A stretch of DNA of 64,000 bases from JAHJQZ01 sp963676075. GTDB lineage: Bacteria; Pseudomonadota; Alphaproteobacteria; Rhizobiales; Devosiaceae. The DNA lies in the NCBI GenBank assembly GCA_963676075.2, contig CAXXNZ010000028.1, positions 186,001 to 250,000 on the forward strand, written 5' to 3'. The translations under genes were made by a program, and so were the position numbers. The notes under the pieces were generated by a model. That model was not told the DNA's origin. It did not search any database and saw only the letters and a list, made by a program, of their open reading frames with translations. Positions 34,889-44,252 of this stretch are shown here, one piece after another (the stretch's first letter is position 1; every line of letters begins with the position of its first letter).

Positions 34889-37291
34889 TCAGGACACCAA
34901 TCCAAGGCTTCGCGCCGCGATGATTGCTTCCCTGCGTTTCTTGCAGCCAAGCTTGCGATAGGTATTGGACAGGTGAAATTTCACCGTCGCCTCGCTGAGA
35001 CCGAGTGCGTTGGCGATGAACTTGTTCGAGGCACCTTCCGAAATCATCAGCAACACCTTGGTCTCGCGCCGAGTCAGCCCGGTCGAGCTTGAAAGCGCAC
35101 TGGCGGAAATGCCGAGCAGACTGAGACGCCGCAACACCTGGCGTGCAGACCCCATCGTCGAGAGAAACTGAGCGATGCGCTGATCCTCAACCAATTCGCT
35201 GAGGAACAGTTTCTCACCGGCCAACGGCGCGATTGCACCAAGCCGCGCCGCTTCCTCAAGCAGTTTCTGCAACACGCCCCGCGCCTTGGTGAGATTGCGA
35301 TTGCGCTTGTGAACGAAGGCGATCCAGACCTGGAGTCTGGTGCGTTGCCGACCGGTCAGCCTGAAATTGTCGTGCATGGCCTGAAGCTGGGTCAGCAATC
35401 CATCGCGTGTTGGTTGGTCGAACACGAAATGGCGCAGCCAGGCCAGCGCAGCGGCGATCTCGTCGCGATCCTCGATGCGCGTCAGCTCTGCTGTCGCGGT
35501 CTGCATGAAAGCGCGGTTAGTTCTCAGATCGAGTTGCGTCAGCGTGTCGGCGGCTTCTTGCCAGCGATTGCCGTTTTGCAGGTTGATGACCTTGAGGATG
35601 TCGATCATGGCCTGGAACTGGCGGCTCTGCATCTGGTACACGCGCCAGCGTTCGAGAAAGGCTGTCGCAGCAAAGGTCGAGAACTGGTCGCTCAATGCCT
35701 GCGAGCCATATTGCAGGGCAAACTCCAGAACAGTCGGCCAGATCTCGCCGCGCGAGAACTGATCGAACTCGGCATCGAGAAACTGCAGGAGCGCACCAGC
35801 CTGGCCTTCCTCAAAAGCAATGCAGGCTTTGAGCAGCGCCAGGAGTCGTTCGTCGCTCGGGCTGTCGAACGGCGCGGCGGCGATCTCCGATTGCGCAGAG
35901 GCCGCAAAATGCGCCGCCTTCACCACATCGCCGACCGACAATCGCATGATTGCCCGATGTAGGCTGATATAGAAGCGCAGGATCGGGACATCGGCGGCGA
36001 TATAGTGGGCATAGGCGCGTTCGGCCACGTCTTCGGCTTCAGCAAATCGCCGGCTGCGCATGTAGAATTCGAGCACCGCGTTGTAGAAGCTGCCGCGCTC
36101 GAGATGCGCGTCGGCGGGAAACTCGTCCAGCAGTGCAAAGGCCATCTTCATCATCGCATCGTCGATCGGGTAATCTTCATAGATCACCATGAGATGGCGG
36201 AACGCCCTCATCTTCAGCGAATAGATGGCCGGGTTGGCCAGCATGGCCTTGGGATTGGCACCAACCGAGCCGACAAAACCGTTCAGAAGCTGGCGCGCGC
36301 GTCCGATATCTCCCCGTTTCAGCGCCTGAATGCACAGGGCCAGCACCAAGGTTTCGTGCTGACGCCAGAACTCTTCGGGAAAGCCGGCAAGCACCTCATC
36401 GTATTCCGCCGTCCCGTAGCGGTAGATGTAATAAAAGCCCTTGGCCGCGATGAAGATGTCGAGTGCGCGTTCATAGTGGCCGGCTTTCTGCAAAATGCTG
36501 ATGGCCCGTGTGGTGCGCCCATATCGCAAATAGGCGTCAGCCATGCGATCGGCGGCCTCGGAGTCCGTTCCGCCTATGGCAATAGCTTCAGCATGGTTTG
36601 CCGAGAACACCGCCGCCAGCGCCGGCAAAAGCACAGGCTTGCCCTCGGCATTGCGTCGCATGAACGGCGCAATGCCGTCCAATTCGTCGGGCGTGACCTT
36701 ATGCCCTGCCGTCAATTCCTCGAGCGCCACCAGTTCTCCCACCGACAAATGCGACAGGACTTCTTCAGCGACAAAGGCTTCGACACCCTCGTCATCGGCA
36801 CCAACACGGGCATGCAAGCCAACAAGCACCGGCCAGCCACCTGTGGTTTCGACGATCTGCCGGGCCGCGGCGCGACCGAAATGAGGCGTCAACTCACCAA
36901 AATCAAAAACAAGCTGCTTCCAGTCCACCGTGAAAACGCGGCCGTAGGCGCGTGCGCGATGAAGCCCCGGAACCTGCTTGCCGGTTCGCACCGCAATGAC
37001 GAGTCGCCTTCGCCCCTGGACGAAGGCTTCCGGCAATCCATGGCACTCGACATTGGGCGGAATATCCCACACCGCATAGTCTTGTTGGCGGCTTGCAATC
37101 GGAGGCGAGCCAGCATCATGCACCGGTACGTTCAGCTTCTCGGCGATCTGGCGCAGCAAAGTGCTTTTGCCCATACCCGCCGGCGCGTACACCAGCACGA
37201 TCGGTTCGGGGCGATCGAGAACTGCCGAAACAAGATCGTCGCGCGCGATGTGCAGATCTGAAGTCATGACTGGCCGAGCATAGTCGGTCAT
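34889..37291 (-). CDS. MalT-like LuxR-family regulator (STAND-type ATPase)
   Basis: About 800 aa. N-terminal P-loop YAPAGMGKSTLLRQ (about residue 40) begins an NB-ARC/STAND-like module, but this module is shorter than in E. coli MalT. A long helical TPR-like middle (about 250-690) is followed by a C-terminal LuxR helix-turn-helix (LTRRETKVLLMISEGASNKFIANALGLSEATVKFHL, about 735-775). Such proteins are ligand- and ATP-dependent activators. It is immediately upstream of the binding-protein operon on the same strand, so it probably activates it in response to the imported compound. Start is uncertain: GTG 37309, ATG 37291 and ATG 37267 are all in frame with no strong ribosome site. Confidence 0.85.
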   Translation of the reverse strand: MTDYARPVMTSDLHIARDDLVSAVLDRPEPIVLVYAPAGMGKSTLLRQIAEKLNVPVHDAGSPPIASRQQDYAVWDIPPNVECHGLPEAFVQGRRRLVIAVRTGKQVPGLHRARAYGRVFTVDWKQLVFDFGELTPHFGRAAARQIVETTGGWPVLVGLHARVGADDEGVEAFVAEEVLSHLSVGELVALEELTAGHKVTPDELDGIAPFMRRNAEGKPVLLPALAAVFSANHAEAIAIGGTDSEAADRMADAYLRYGRTTRAISILQKAGHYERALDIFIAAKGFYYIYRYGTAEYDEVLAGFPEEFWRQHETLVLALCIQALKRGDIGRARQLLNGFVGSVGANPKAMLANPAIYSLKMRAFRHLMVIYEDYPIDDAMMKMAFALLDEFPADAHLERGSFYNAVLEFYMRSRRFAEAEDVAERAYAHYIAADVPILRFYISLHRAIMRLSVGDVVKAAHFAASAQSEIAAAPFDSPSDERLLALLKACIAFEEGQAGALLQFLDAEFDQFSRGEIWPTVLEFALQYGSQALSDQFSTFAATAFLERWRVYQMQSRQFQAMIDILKVINLQNGNRWQEAADTLTQLDLRTNRAFMQTATAELTRIEDRDEIAAALAWLRHFVFDQPTRDGLLTQLQAMHDNFRLTGRQRTRLQVWIAFVHKRNRNLTKARGVLQKLLEEAARLGAIAPLAGEKLFLSELVEDQRIAQFLSTMGSARQVLRRLSLLGISASALSSSTGLTRRETKVLLMISEGASNKFIANALGLSEATVKFHLSNTYRKLGCKKRREAIIAARSLGLVS

Positions 37292-37626
37292 GATCGAAGA
37301 TAAAATCACGCGTGTTGACGAAATGACCGCACGCCGACCGGATATGCGGCTTTGCCAAAGGGGATCAGGGGTGAGTTTTCACCGCCACTTTCTCCGCGCC
37401 AGATCTTCCTGTCCTGCATAGTCATGGGTCGGGCGAGGCAGGTGGCAGGTGGTTCATTCAACAATGACGATGAACCGGGCCGTAAGGAGCACCGGCAAGG
37501 CTAACCTGTCCGACCGTCAACACCAGATCCAGGCCCCGGTCGCGCAAGGCAAGACGAATGCCGATATCGCCGCCGAACTCATCGCCTAGTTCAGTTCAAG
37601 CCGGGCATGACGAGCGCGCGCCGACA
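37292..37626. other. 335-bp gap between two convergently oriented regulatory regions
   Basis: Contains the promoter of the MalT-like gene and the tail of the XRE-type gene. On the minus strand about 45 codons (roughly 37460-37590) stay open and look coding-like but have no start and match no family I recognise; a gene remnant is possible, chance in GC-rich DNA equally so. Confidence 0.4.
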
Positions 37627-38421
37627 TTAGTCGCCCCTTTCGGCACGTCCCCGGTCTGGTACGTAAAGGAACGGCGCGTCCACCCCGGCAAAGGCATTGC
37701 GCACGATAGGGTCCAGCAGACGGCTATCCGGATCATAAAGTCCGCAGGCGCGCACCGCCTCGCGCAACGAGGCTATATTGCTCAGGCGCTTCATGATGAC
37801 CGGCGACGAAAACGGTGCGCGTTGCGGCTGCCAGTCAATGCCGAAGCACATGCCGGTGATGTAGTTCGATTGGTGCTGGTGGGCGGCGTAAAGGATGGTT
37901 TGGCCAAAACTGTCTGCGTGCCGTGAGGAGTGTTCGACAATGAAAAGCCGGTCTCCGCGCAACACGACACGACCAATGAAACGCGAGCGAATGATCTTGT
38001 GAAAATCCGGATCCCAAACACGACCAAGATAGCGCGAACGCGCTTCTCCGTCCTGGGCCACAATCGACATTAGTCCGCATTGCACGTGACCCGGCCAGTT
38101 GGGCGACATGAAAAAATAAAAATATACGCCAGTATAGTTGTTCAGAAGCGAGATTTCGCCCGGTTCGGGGCGCAGCGCCTGCTCCAGTGCTGTTTCGCGC
38201 GGAGAGAGCGGCGCCAACCGGCGCTTGAGTCGTCTGGGTTCGCCCAGAAGCTCCTCTTCGCCAACGCCAAAATAGTCGCAGATGCGTCGCATATTGTGCG
38301 CGGACGGCATGGCAGAGCCCTTCAGGTAGCGGTCAAACTGCTGACGATTCAGGCCGATATCGCGACAGATTTTGGATACTGAGGGCTGCTGACTGCATAA
38401 TTCCCTCAGGTTTTTTGCCAT
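37627..38421 (-). CDS. XRE/helix-turn-helix transcriptional regulator
   Basis: About 264 aa. N-terminal XRE-type helix-turn-helix (SVSKICRDIGLNRQQFDRYLKGSAMPSAHNMRRICDYFGV, about residues 14-53), then a ~180-residue C-terminal domain of unknown ligand (YFYFFMSPNWPGHVQCGLMSI, FIVEHSSRHADSFGQTIL). ATG at 38421 is preferred; a GTG at 38451 would add ten residues. It is divergent from the S15-peptide-transport operon, so it is the likely regulator of that cluster. An inverted repeat overlaps its start codon. Confidence 0.8.
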   Translation of the reverse strand: MAKNLRELCSQQPSVSKICRDIGLNRQQFDRYLKGSAMPSAHNMRRICDYFGVGEEELLGEPRRLKRRLAPLSPRETALEQALRPEPGEISLLNNYTGVYFYFFMSPNWPGHVQCGLMSIVAQDGEARSRYLGRVWDPDFHKIIRSRFIGRVVLRGDRLFIVEHSSRHADSFGQTILYAAHQHQSNYITGMCFGIDWQPQRAPFSSPVIMKRLSNIASLREAVRACGLYDPDSRLLDPIVRNAFAGVDAPFLYVPDRGRAERGD

Positions 38422-38431
38422 ATTTCTGGCA
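38416..38431. promoter_or_regulatory. Inverted repeat TGCCA-N6-TGGCA over the start of the XRE gene
   Basis: Perfect 5-bp arms (38416-38420, 38427-38431) around TATTTC, covering the ATG of the regulator. Nearly identical to the element at 836-854 (shared TTTCTGGCAT). Candidate autoregulatory operator. The divergent gap 38432-38663 also carries GCGCAA and ACAAT repeats near 38465-38515. Confidence 0.35.
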
Positions 38432-38663
38432 TCTGGAGGGATATTCAACACAGGTTTTTCGTCCTTTTACGCGCAACCGTACAATATCGCGAAAGTTAGC
38501 GCAAAAGCGCACAATTGGCAAACCGGGCTTTGTCGCCCATACAACCCATTCACACTACACTTGGGCACACGAAGATCCGGCATTGTCGATCTTCATCGCC
38601 CATTTTGTCCGCTGCTCGCCTCTGCCGAGCTTTTGTGTGCGCCGTCCGCCTTTGGACGCATCG

Positions 38664-40739
38664 ATGCGGGCATTACAATTTGTGCATTTACAGCAACGGC
38701 TCGAGAAATTCGGGCCGTCAGCGACAACACACGAGCGATCATTGGCCGAAACAGGACCACAAATCGAAATTGTCGAAAATCCGGATATGGGCATCACCTT
38801 GCCCGATGGCACGAGGCTGTCGGCGCGGATATGGATGCCAAAGGATGCCGAAGCGCATCCAGTTCCAGCTATCCTAGAGTTTCTGCCCTATCGCAAGCGC
38901 GACGGAACCGCGGCACGCGATCAGATCACCCATCCCTATTTTGCCGAGCGTGGCTATGCCGCCATTCGTGTCGACATGCGCGGCTGCGGCGAGTCCGAAG
39001 GGCTGTTCGACGACGAGTATTCGCCAACCGAACTGCGCGATGCGGTAGACACCATCAACTGGATCGCGGAGCAACCATGGTGCAGCGGCCGCGTCGGGAT
39101 GATGGGCATTTCCTGGGGTGGCTTCAACGGCCTTCAGGTCGCCGCACTTGCCCCCGCCCCGCTCAAGGCGGTGATCTCACTGTGTTCGTCAACCGATCGC
39201 TATGCCGACGACATCCATTACAAGGGTGGCGTTATGCTGGGAGAGAATATCGGCTGGGTGGCAACGGCCAGCTCATGGTTCTCGACGCCCCCCGATCCGG
39301 CGCTTGTCGGCGACAGGTGGCGCGAGATCTGGCTCGAACGCCTCAACAACATGCCCGACCTCGCCGAGCCCTGGCTCGGCCATCAACATCGCGACGCCTA
39401 TTGGAAACATGGCTCGGTGTGCGAGGATTATTCGGCCATCAAGGCTGCCGTTCTGACCATTGGCGGCTGGCATGACGGCTACCGCAACACGCCTTCGCAC
39501 TTGGTTTCAAACCTGACCAGTCCGGCCAAGGCCATTATCGGCCCGTGGAACCACAAATACCCGCATATGGCGACGCCCGGCCCTCGGATCGGCTTTTTGC
39601 AGGAGGCGCTCCGGTGGTGGGATCATTGGCTCAAGGACCTGCCGACCGGCGTCGAAAATGATCCGGCCTACACGTGCTGGCTCATGGATAGCGTTGCCCC
39701 TCAGGTGAGCTTTGACATGCGCCCTGGCCGCTGGATCACCGAAACGGACTGGCCGTCACAAAGGATCATGTCGCGAGAGCTGCAGCTGGGCCCGAACACT
39801 CTTGGCAAGCCTTCTGAGTCGGGGTTCGCCGTCACGGCATTTCCGGCCACGGGATGCGGCATGGCGACTGGGGAATACTTCCCCTTCGGCTTCGGCCCCG
39901 GTGAACTGCCCGACGACCAACGTGGCGATGATGCGCTTTCGGCCTGTTTCGACAGCGATGCAATTAAGGACACAACCGATATTGTTGGTGCGCCGCGTAT
40001 CACGCTCGATGTTGCAACCGACCAGAAGCGCGCCCATCTCGCGGTGCGCCTGACCGATCTGAGGCCTGACGGCAGCTCTGCCCTCATCACCATGGGTATC
40101 CTGAACCTGAGGCATCGCAACAGCCGGGAGTTCCCGGAAGACATGGTGCCGGGCAAGACCGAACGCGTTGAGCTCGATCTCGATCAGATCGCCTATCGCC
40201 TGCCCGCGGGGCATCGACTGCGCATTGCGGTCTCGACAAGCTACTGGCCATTCATCTGGCCCGAAGCTGAACCGGTGACGGCCATCATTTCCGAAGGCAC
40301 GCTGGATCTTCCTGTGCGTCCGGTAGCTGGCGGCGACGAGCGCGATTTCCCCGAACCTGTCGGCGCCCCGCCATTGCCGGTGAAAAGACACGGCGAAGGA
40401 CACGAATTCAAGCGCATCGAAACCGACGTTGCGACGGGCGAAACACGCATCGTCATTTCAGGCAATGTGCCGCCGACCGAGGATATGACCCATGGCCTTA
40501 TCACCGGCAATTCGGTCGAGGAGGTCTGGAGCATAAGCAGGGACAATCCAGCCAGCGCCAGGGTCGATATGGTCTGGACCCGCGAAATGGCTCGAGGAGA
40601 CTGGAAGGTTTCCACGCGTCTCACGACGACGATGACCGGCGATGCCGATCAATTCCACGTCAAGCAGAAGCTGACCGCCTATGAGGGCGAGACGTGTCTG
40701 TTCGAGCGTGATTTCAGAACCGACATCGACCGGATCTGA
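38664..40739 (+). CDS. CocE/NonD-type (S15, X-Pro dipeptidyl-peptidase-like) hydrolase
   Basis: About 691 aa, cytoplasmic. Alpha/beta-hydrolase with nucleophile Ser near residue 150 in GMMGISWGGFNG; SARIWMPKDAE and LPYRKRDGTAARDQ are typical N-terminal CocE/S15 blocks, and the C-terminal jelly-roll X-Pro domain (VELDLDQIAYRLPAGHRLRIAVSTSYWP) follows. Family members cut Xaa-Pro dipeptides or esters and amides. The start is uncertain: the conserved part begins at QIEIVEN, and ATG 38664 is the nearest upstream Met with a weak GGA site; the frame runs back to 38415 without a better start. Next to a peptide-type importer, so a peptide-cleaving role is likely. Confidence 0.85.
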   Translation: MRALQFVHLQQRLEKFGPSATTHERSLAETGPQIEIVENPDMGITLPDGTRLSARIWMPKDAEAHPVPAILEFLPYRKRDGTAARDQITHPYFAERGYAAIRVDMRGCGESEGLFDDEYSPTELRDAVDTINWIAEQPWCSGRVGMMGISWGGFNGLQVAALAPAPLKAVISLCSSTDRYADDIHYKGGVMLGENIGWVATASSWFSTPPDPALVGDRWREIWLERLNNMPDLAEPWLGHQHRDAYWKHGSVCEDYSAIKAAVLTIGGWHDGYRNTPSHLVSNLTSPAKAIIGPWNHKYPHMATPGPRIGFLQEALRWWDHWLKDLPTGVENDPAYTCWLMDSVAPQVSFDMRPGRWITETDWPSQRIMSRELQLGPNTLGKPSESGFAVTAFPATGCGMATGEYFPFGFGPGELPDDQRGDDALSACFDSDAIKDTTDIVGAPRITLDVATDQKRAHLAVRLTDLRPDGSSALITMGILNLRHRNSREFPEDMVPGKTERVELDLDQIAYRLPAGHRLRIAVSTSYWPFIWPEAEPVTAIISEGTLDLPVRPVAGGDERDFPEPVGAPPLPVKRHGEGHEFKRIETDVATGETRIVISGNVPPTEDMTHGLITGNSVEEVWSISRDNPASARVDMVWTREMARGDWKVSTRLTTTMTGDADQFHVKQKLTAYEGETCLFERDFRTDIDRI

Positions 40740-40813
40740 CCACGCGCGGCCCTCCGGAACCATCCGGGGTGTCGAATTCGAAAGCAAAGAACGATCATGG
40801 AGACAAAAACCAG

Positions 40814-42397
40814 ATGACACGGGTCTTGAACACACTCTCTCGCCGCCGCTTCCTGCAGTCGAGTCTTGTGGCTGGCGCCGGAGCCGGACTTGCGACCGGC
40901 ATGTTTGGCCACAGCGCCTTTGCCGCCACCAGCACCCAGGGGGGAACGCTCCGCGGCCAGCTGTTTGCCGATATTTCCAATCTGGACCCGGCTTATTGGA
41001 CCTCTGCTTCCGATTCCCTGGTCATGGCATGCCTGTTCGTTCCGGCATTCCAGTTCGACCCGCATTCCGATGCGTTCACCCCGAAGCCATTGGCGTTCAA
41101 GAGCTATGAGATCGTCGACGACACCCATGTCGCCTTCGAACTCAACCAGGGCATCATGTACTCGGGCGAGTTTGGCGAGATGACCGCCAAGGACGTCAAA
41201 TTCTCCTTCGAGCGCATCGGCGATCCAGCCAACGATTCCCCGTATCAGGGTGACTGGGCCCAGCTCGACCATGTCGAGGTGACCGGCAAGTATACCGGCA
41301 CCATCGTTCTCAAGGCGCCGTTTGCACCGCTGTTCACCTCGACCCTGCCGACCCCGAGCGGCATGATCCTGCCGGAGGCGGCCTTCAAGGCGGTTGGCGG
41401 CAAGTTCACCACCGAGCCGCCGGTTACCAGCGGTCCTTATCGCATCAAGGAATGGACGCCGCGCACACGGCTGGTGCTCGAAAAGAACCCCGATTTCACG
41501 CTCTATGAGCCCGCCTTCGACATTCTGGACCTGACACCGATCGAGGACAACAAAACCGCCGAACTGGGTTTTGAAGCTGGCGATCTCGACTATGCCCAGA
41601 GTGCCATCTCCTCGATCCCGCGCTACGAGAAAAACCCGCCCAAGGATGGTCATTTCGTTTTCTCGACCGGGCTCAACTACAACTGGATGGGCATCAATCA
41701 GGACAACGAGACTTTGAAGGATCAGCGCGTTCGCCGCGCCCTGCAGCATGCTATCTCCAGTGAGGTCGTCGTCGAGGCGGCTTATCTCGGCGCCGCCAAG
41801 TCCTGCGCCGGCGTCATCGCGCCCGGACTGATCGGCCATCGCGAAGAGAACCTTTATGGCTACGATCCGGACAAGGCGCGCGCGCTCCTGGCCGAGGCCG
41901 GCGTGAACGGGCTCAATCTGACCATGTCCATTCAGCAGACCGCCGAGGACCTGGCTGCCGCCCAGGTCATCCAGGCACTTCTGGCCGACGTCGGGGTGAC
42001 CCTGGAGATCAACCAGTACGAGAGCGGCACGTTCTGGAGTCTCGGCATCGAGGCGGACGGCGACAGCTGGAAGGATGTCCAGCTCTTCCTTTTGTCATTC
42101 ACCATGCAACCGGATCCGAGCTGGGCCACCGCCTGGTTCACTTCCGAACAGGTCGGTGTGTGGAACTGGCAGCGCTTCTCCAGCGAGGAGTACGACAAGC
42201 TCAACGCCGACGCCCAGGTCGAGCTGGACTCGGACAAGCGCGATCAGATGTACGTGAAAATGCAGGATCTGATGGAGGAATCGGGAGACTTTGTCTTCCT
42301 CAATTTCGAACCGGTTGGCTCGCTCGTCCGCAACGGATTTGACGAGGTGCTACGGCCCGACGGCATTCCGCAGTTCGAGCACTTCAAGAAGGTCTGA
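40814..42397 (+). CDS. Family-5 solute-binding protein with Tat signal
   Basis: 527 aa. The twin-arginine signal NTLSRRRFLQSSLVAGAGAG at the N-terminus marks Tat export, unlike the other two binding proteins of the window. SBP_bac_5 features: LDPAYWTSASDSLVMACLF near residue 58, GEMTAKDVKFSFERIGDP near 122, VTSGPYRIKEWTPRTRLVLEKNPDF near 204. Start ATG at 40814 puts the Arg pair near residue 10; a GTG at 40769 is in frame but would leave a 15-residue leader before it. First of the five importer genes, 75 bp after the S15 gene. Confidence 0.92.
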   Translation: MTRVLNTLSRRRFLQSSLVAGAGAGLATGMFGHSAFAATSTQGGTLRGQLFADISNLDPAYWTSASDSLVMACLFVPAFQFDPHSDAFTPKPLAFKSYEIVDDTHVAFELNQGIMYSGEFGEMTAKDVKFSFERIGDPANDSPYQGDWAQLDHVEVTGKYTGTIVLKAPFAPLFTSTLPTPSGMILPEAAFKAVGGKFTTEPPVTSGPYRIKEWTPRTRLVLEKNPDFTLYEPAFDILDLTPIEDNKTAELGFEAGDLDYAQSAISSIPRYEKNPPKDGHFVFSTGLNYNWMGINQDNETLKDQRVRRALQHAISSEVVVEAAYLGAAKSCAGVIAPGLIGHREENLYGYDPDKARALLAEAGVNGLNLTMSIQQTAEDLAAAQVIQALLADVGVTLEINQYESGTFWSLGIEADGDSWKDVQLFLLSFTMQPDPSWATAWFTSEQVGVWNWQRFSSEEYDKLNADAQVELDSDKRDQMYVKMQDLMEESGDFVFLNFEPVGSLVRNGFDEVLRPDGIPQFEHFKKV

Positions 42398-42427
42398 TCT
42401 GAAAAAACGGTAACGGTGGCGATCGGC

Positions 42428-43372
42428 ATGCTGACCTATATGCTCAAGCGAATAGCCCTGTCCGTGGTGGTCGTTGTGATCGTCATCGCAGCGCTTTTCG
42501 TCATGATCCACGCGGTTCCGGGCGATCCCGTCCGGATCGCGCTCGGGCCGCGGGCCAGCGAAGCGCTGATCGCCGCCTACCGCGAACGCATGGGACTGGA
42601 CCAGTCGTTGCTGGTCCAGATGCTCAAGTTCTACGTTGCCATTCTCCATGGGGACCTTGGGCAGGATGTGATTTCCAGCAACCCGGTGCTCACGGTGATC
42701 CTTGCGCAACTACCGGATACTCTGCGCCTTATTGGCGGCGCCATGATCGTCGCGGTCGTTCCGGGCATCCTGCTCGGCGTGTTCTCGGCGATTCATCGCG
42801 GTTCCGTCATGGACCGACTGACCTCGATCCTGTCGGTTTCGGTGATGGCCGTTCCATCGTTTGTCATCGCCATTTATCTGTTGCTGTTTTTCTCCATCCA
42901 ACTCGGCTGGTTCCCGGCTATTGGCGCAGGCCGAACAGCGCCCGAAATCGTTTGGCGTTTGATCCTGCCCTCACTGGCTCTGGGATTGGCCTGGATCGGA
43001 TACACCGCACGCATTCTGCGCGCGTCCATGCTCGAGGTGATGGAGGAAAACCACGTCTCGACCGCGCGCGCCTTCGGCCTGCCCGAACGTCGCATCATGT
43101 TCAATTATGTACTGAGGATCGCCATCCTGCCCACCATCACCGTTCTGGGGCTCGGCATCGGGCAGATGCTTTCGGGCGCGGTGTTTGCCGAAATCGTTTT
43201 CGGACGGCCCGGCATCGGCAAGCTCGTCTTTGATGCGATCATTGCACGCAATTATCCGGTGGTGACCGGCACCGTGCTGGTTACGACTGTCTTTTTCGTT
43301 TTCGTCAATCTCGTCGCCGATCTGCTGATCGCCTGGCTCGACCCGAGGGTGCGCAATGACCTTGCAAAATAA
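42428..43372 (+). CDS. Peptide-type ABC transporter permease (DppB-like)
   Basis: 314 aa inner-membrane protein, about six segments, starting MLKRIALSVVVVVIVIAALFV, followed by HAVPGDPVRIALGPRAS near residue 30 and the EAA loop NHVSTARAFGLPERRIMFNYVLR near 215. Start could be GTG 42416 or ATG 42428; ATG is used. Overlaps the next permease by 17 bases. Confidence 0.9.
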   Translation: MLTYMLKRIALSVVVVVIVIAALFVMIHAVPGDPVRIALGPRASEALIAAYRERMGLDQSLLVQMLKFYVAILHGDLGQDVISSNPVLTVILAQLPDTLRLIGGAMIVAVVPGILLGVFSAIHRGSVMDRLTSILSVSVMAVPSFVIAIYLLLFFSIQLGWFPAIGAGRTAPEIVWRLILPSLALGLAWIGYTARILRASMLEVMEENHVSTARAFGLPERRIMFNYVLRIAILPTITVLGLGIGQMLSGAVFAEIVFGRPGIGKLVFDAIIARNYPVVTGTVLVTTVFFVFVNLVADLLIAWLDPRVRNDLAK

Positions 43373-44252
43373 CACCGCTCAGACCACCGATCCGACCGAG
43401 GCACCGAGCGCGAAGCGACGTCCCAAAGGGGCACTTTTGCGCCTGATCTCCGATCCGCTCGGCGCCTTGGGACTCGGGCTGATCCTTTTAACCGTTCTGG
43501 TCGCCATCGCGGCGCCGCTCAGCCCCTATGCGCCATCCGCTCTTGATCCGATCCATCGCTTTGCCGGCCCGTCTGACCTGCATCTTCTCGGCACGGACAA
43601 TCTTGGGCGCGATCTGTTCACCCGAGTGCTTTATGGCGCGCGTATCGCCCTGTCGATCTCAATCCTGTCGACGGCGCTGGCGCTGATCCTCGGCCTGTTT
43701 CTTGGCGTTCTTGCCGGGTTCGCCCCGCGCTGGCTCGACAATATGCTCCTGCTACTGCTCGACGCCGCCAAATCGGTACCGACCGTCATGCTGGCCCTGG
43801 TTCTGGTGACATTCACGGGACCGAGCCTGTGGGCGGTGGTGATCGTGGTCATCCTGGTCAACAGTCCAGCCTATGCCCGCATCGCCCGCACGCAGACAAT
43901 GACACTGAGACACGCCGACTTCGTTGATGCCGAGCGCGCGCTCGGCGCCAATGCCATGCGCATCGTCTTCGTTCATGTCCTGCCCAATATCGTCGGCCCG
44001 ATCCTCATTCTGGCCGCCATGGATATTCCAATCGTCGTCGGCATCGAAGCGGGCATGAGTTTTCTTGGTCTTGGCGTGCGCCCGCCAACACCGTCGTGGG
44101 GCAGCATTCTTTATGACGGGTTCTCCTACATCCGCGACAGCGCCTGGATGGTTATCGCTGGCGGGTTGCCCATCGTCATCACCGCGCTTGGTTTCACCTT
44201 TCTCGGTGAAGCATTGCGCGACACATTCGATCCGAAAATGGCGAAGAAATGA
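43356..44252 (+). CDS. Peptide-type ABC transporter permease (DppC-like)
   Basis: 298 aa. N-terminal hydrophobic helix near residues 35-55, family motif HLLGTDNLGRDLFTRVLYGARIALS near 75, EAA loop DFVDAERALGANAMRIVFVHVLPN near 187. Its stop overlaps the first ATPase start by four bases (ATGA). Confidence 0.92.
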   Translation: MTLQNNTAQTTDPTEAPSAKRRPKGALLRLISDPLGALGLGLILLTVLVAIAAPLSPYAPSALDPIHRFAGPSDLHLLGTDNLGRDLFTRVLYGARIALSISILSTALALILGLFLGVLAGFAPRWLDNMLLLLLDAAKSVPTVMLALVLVTFTGPSLWAVVIVVILVNSPAYARIARTQTMTLRHADFVDAERALGANAMRIVFVHVLPNIVGPILILAAMDIPIVVGIEAGMSFLGLGVRPPTPSWGSILYDGFSYIRDSAWMVIAGGLPIVITALGFTFLGEALRDTFDPKMAKK

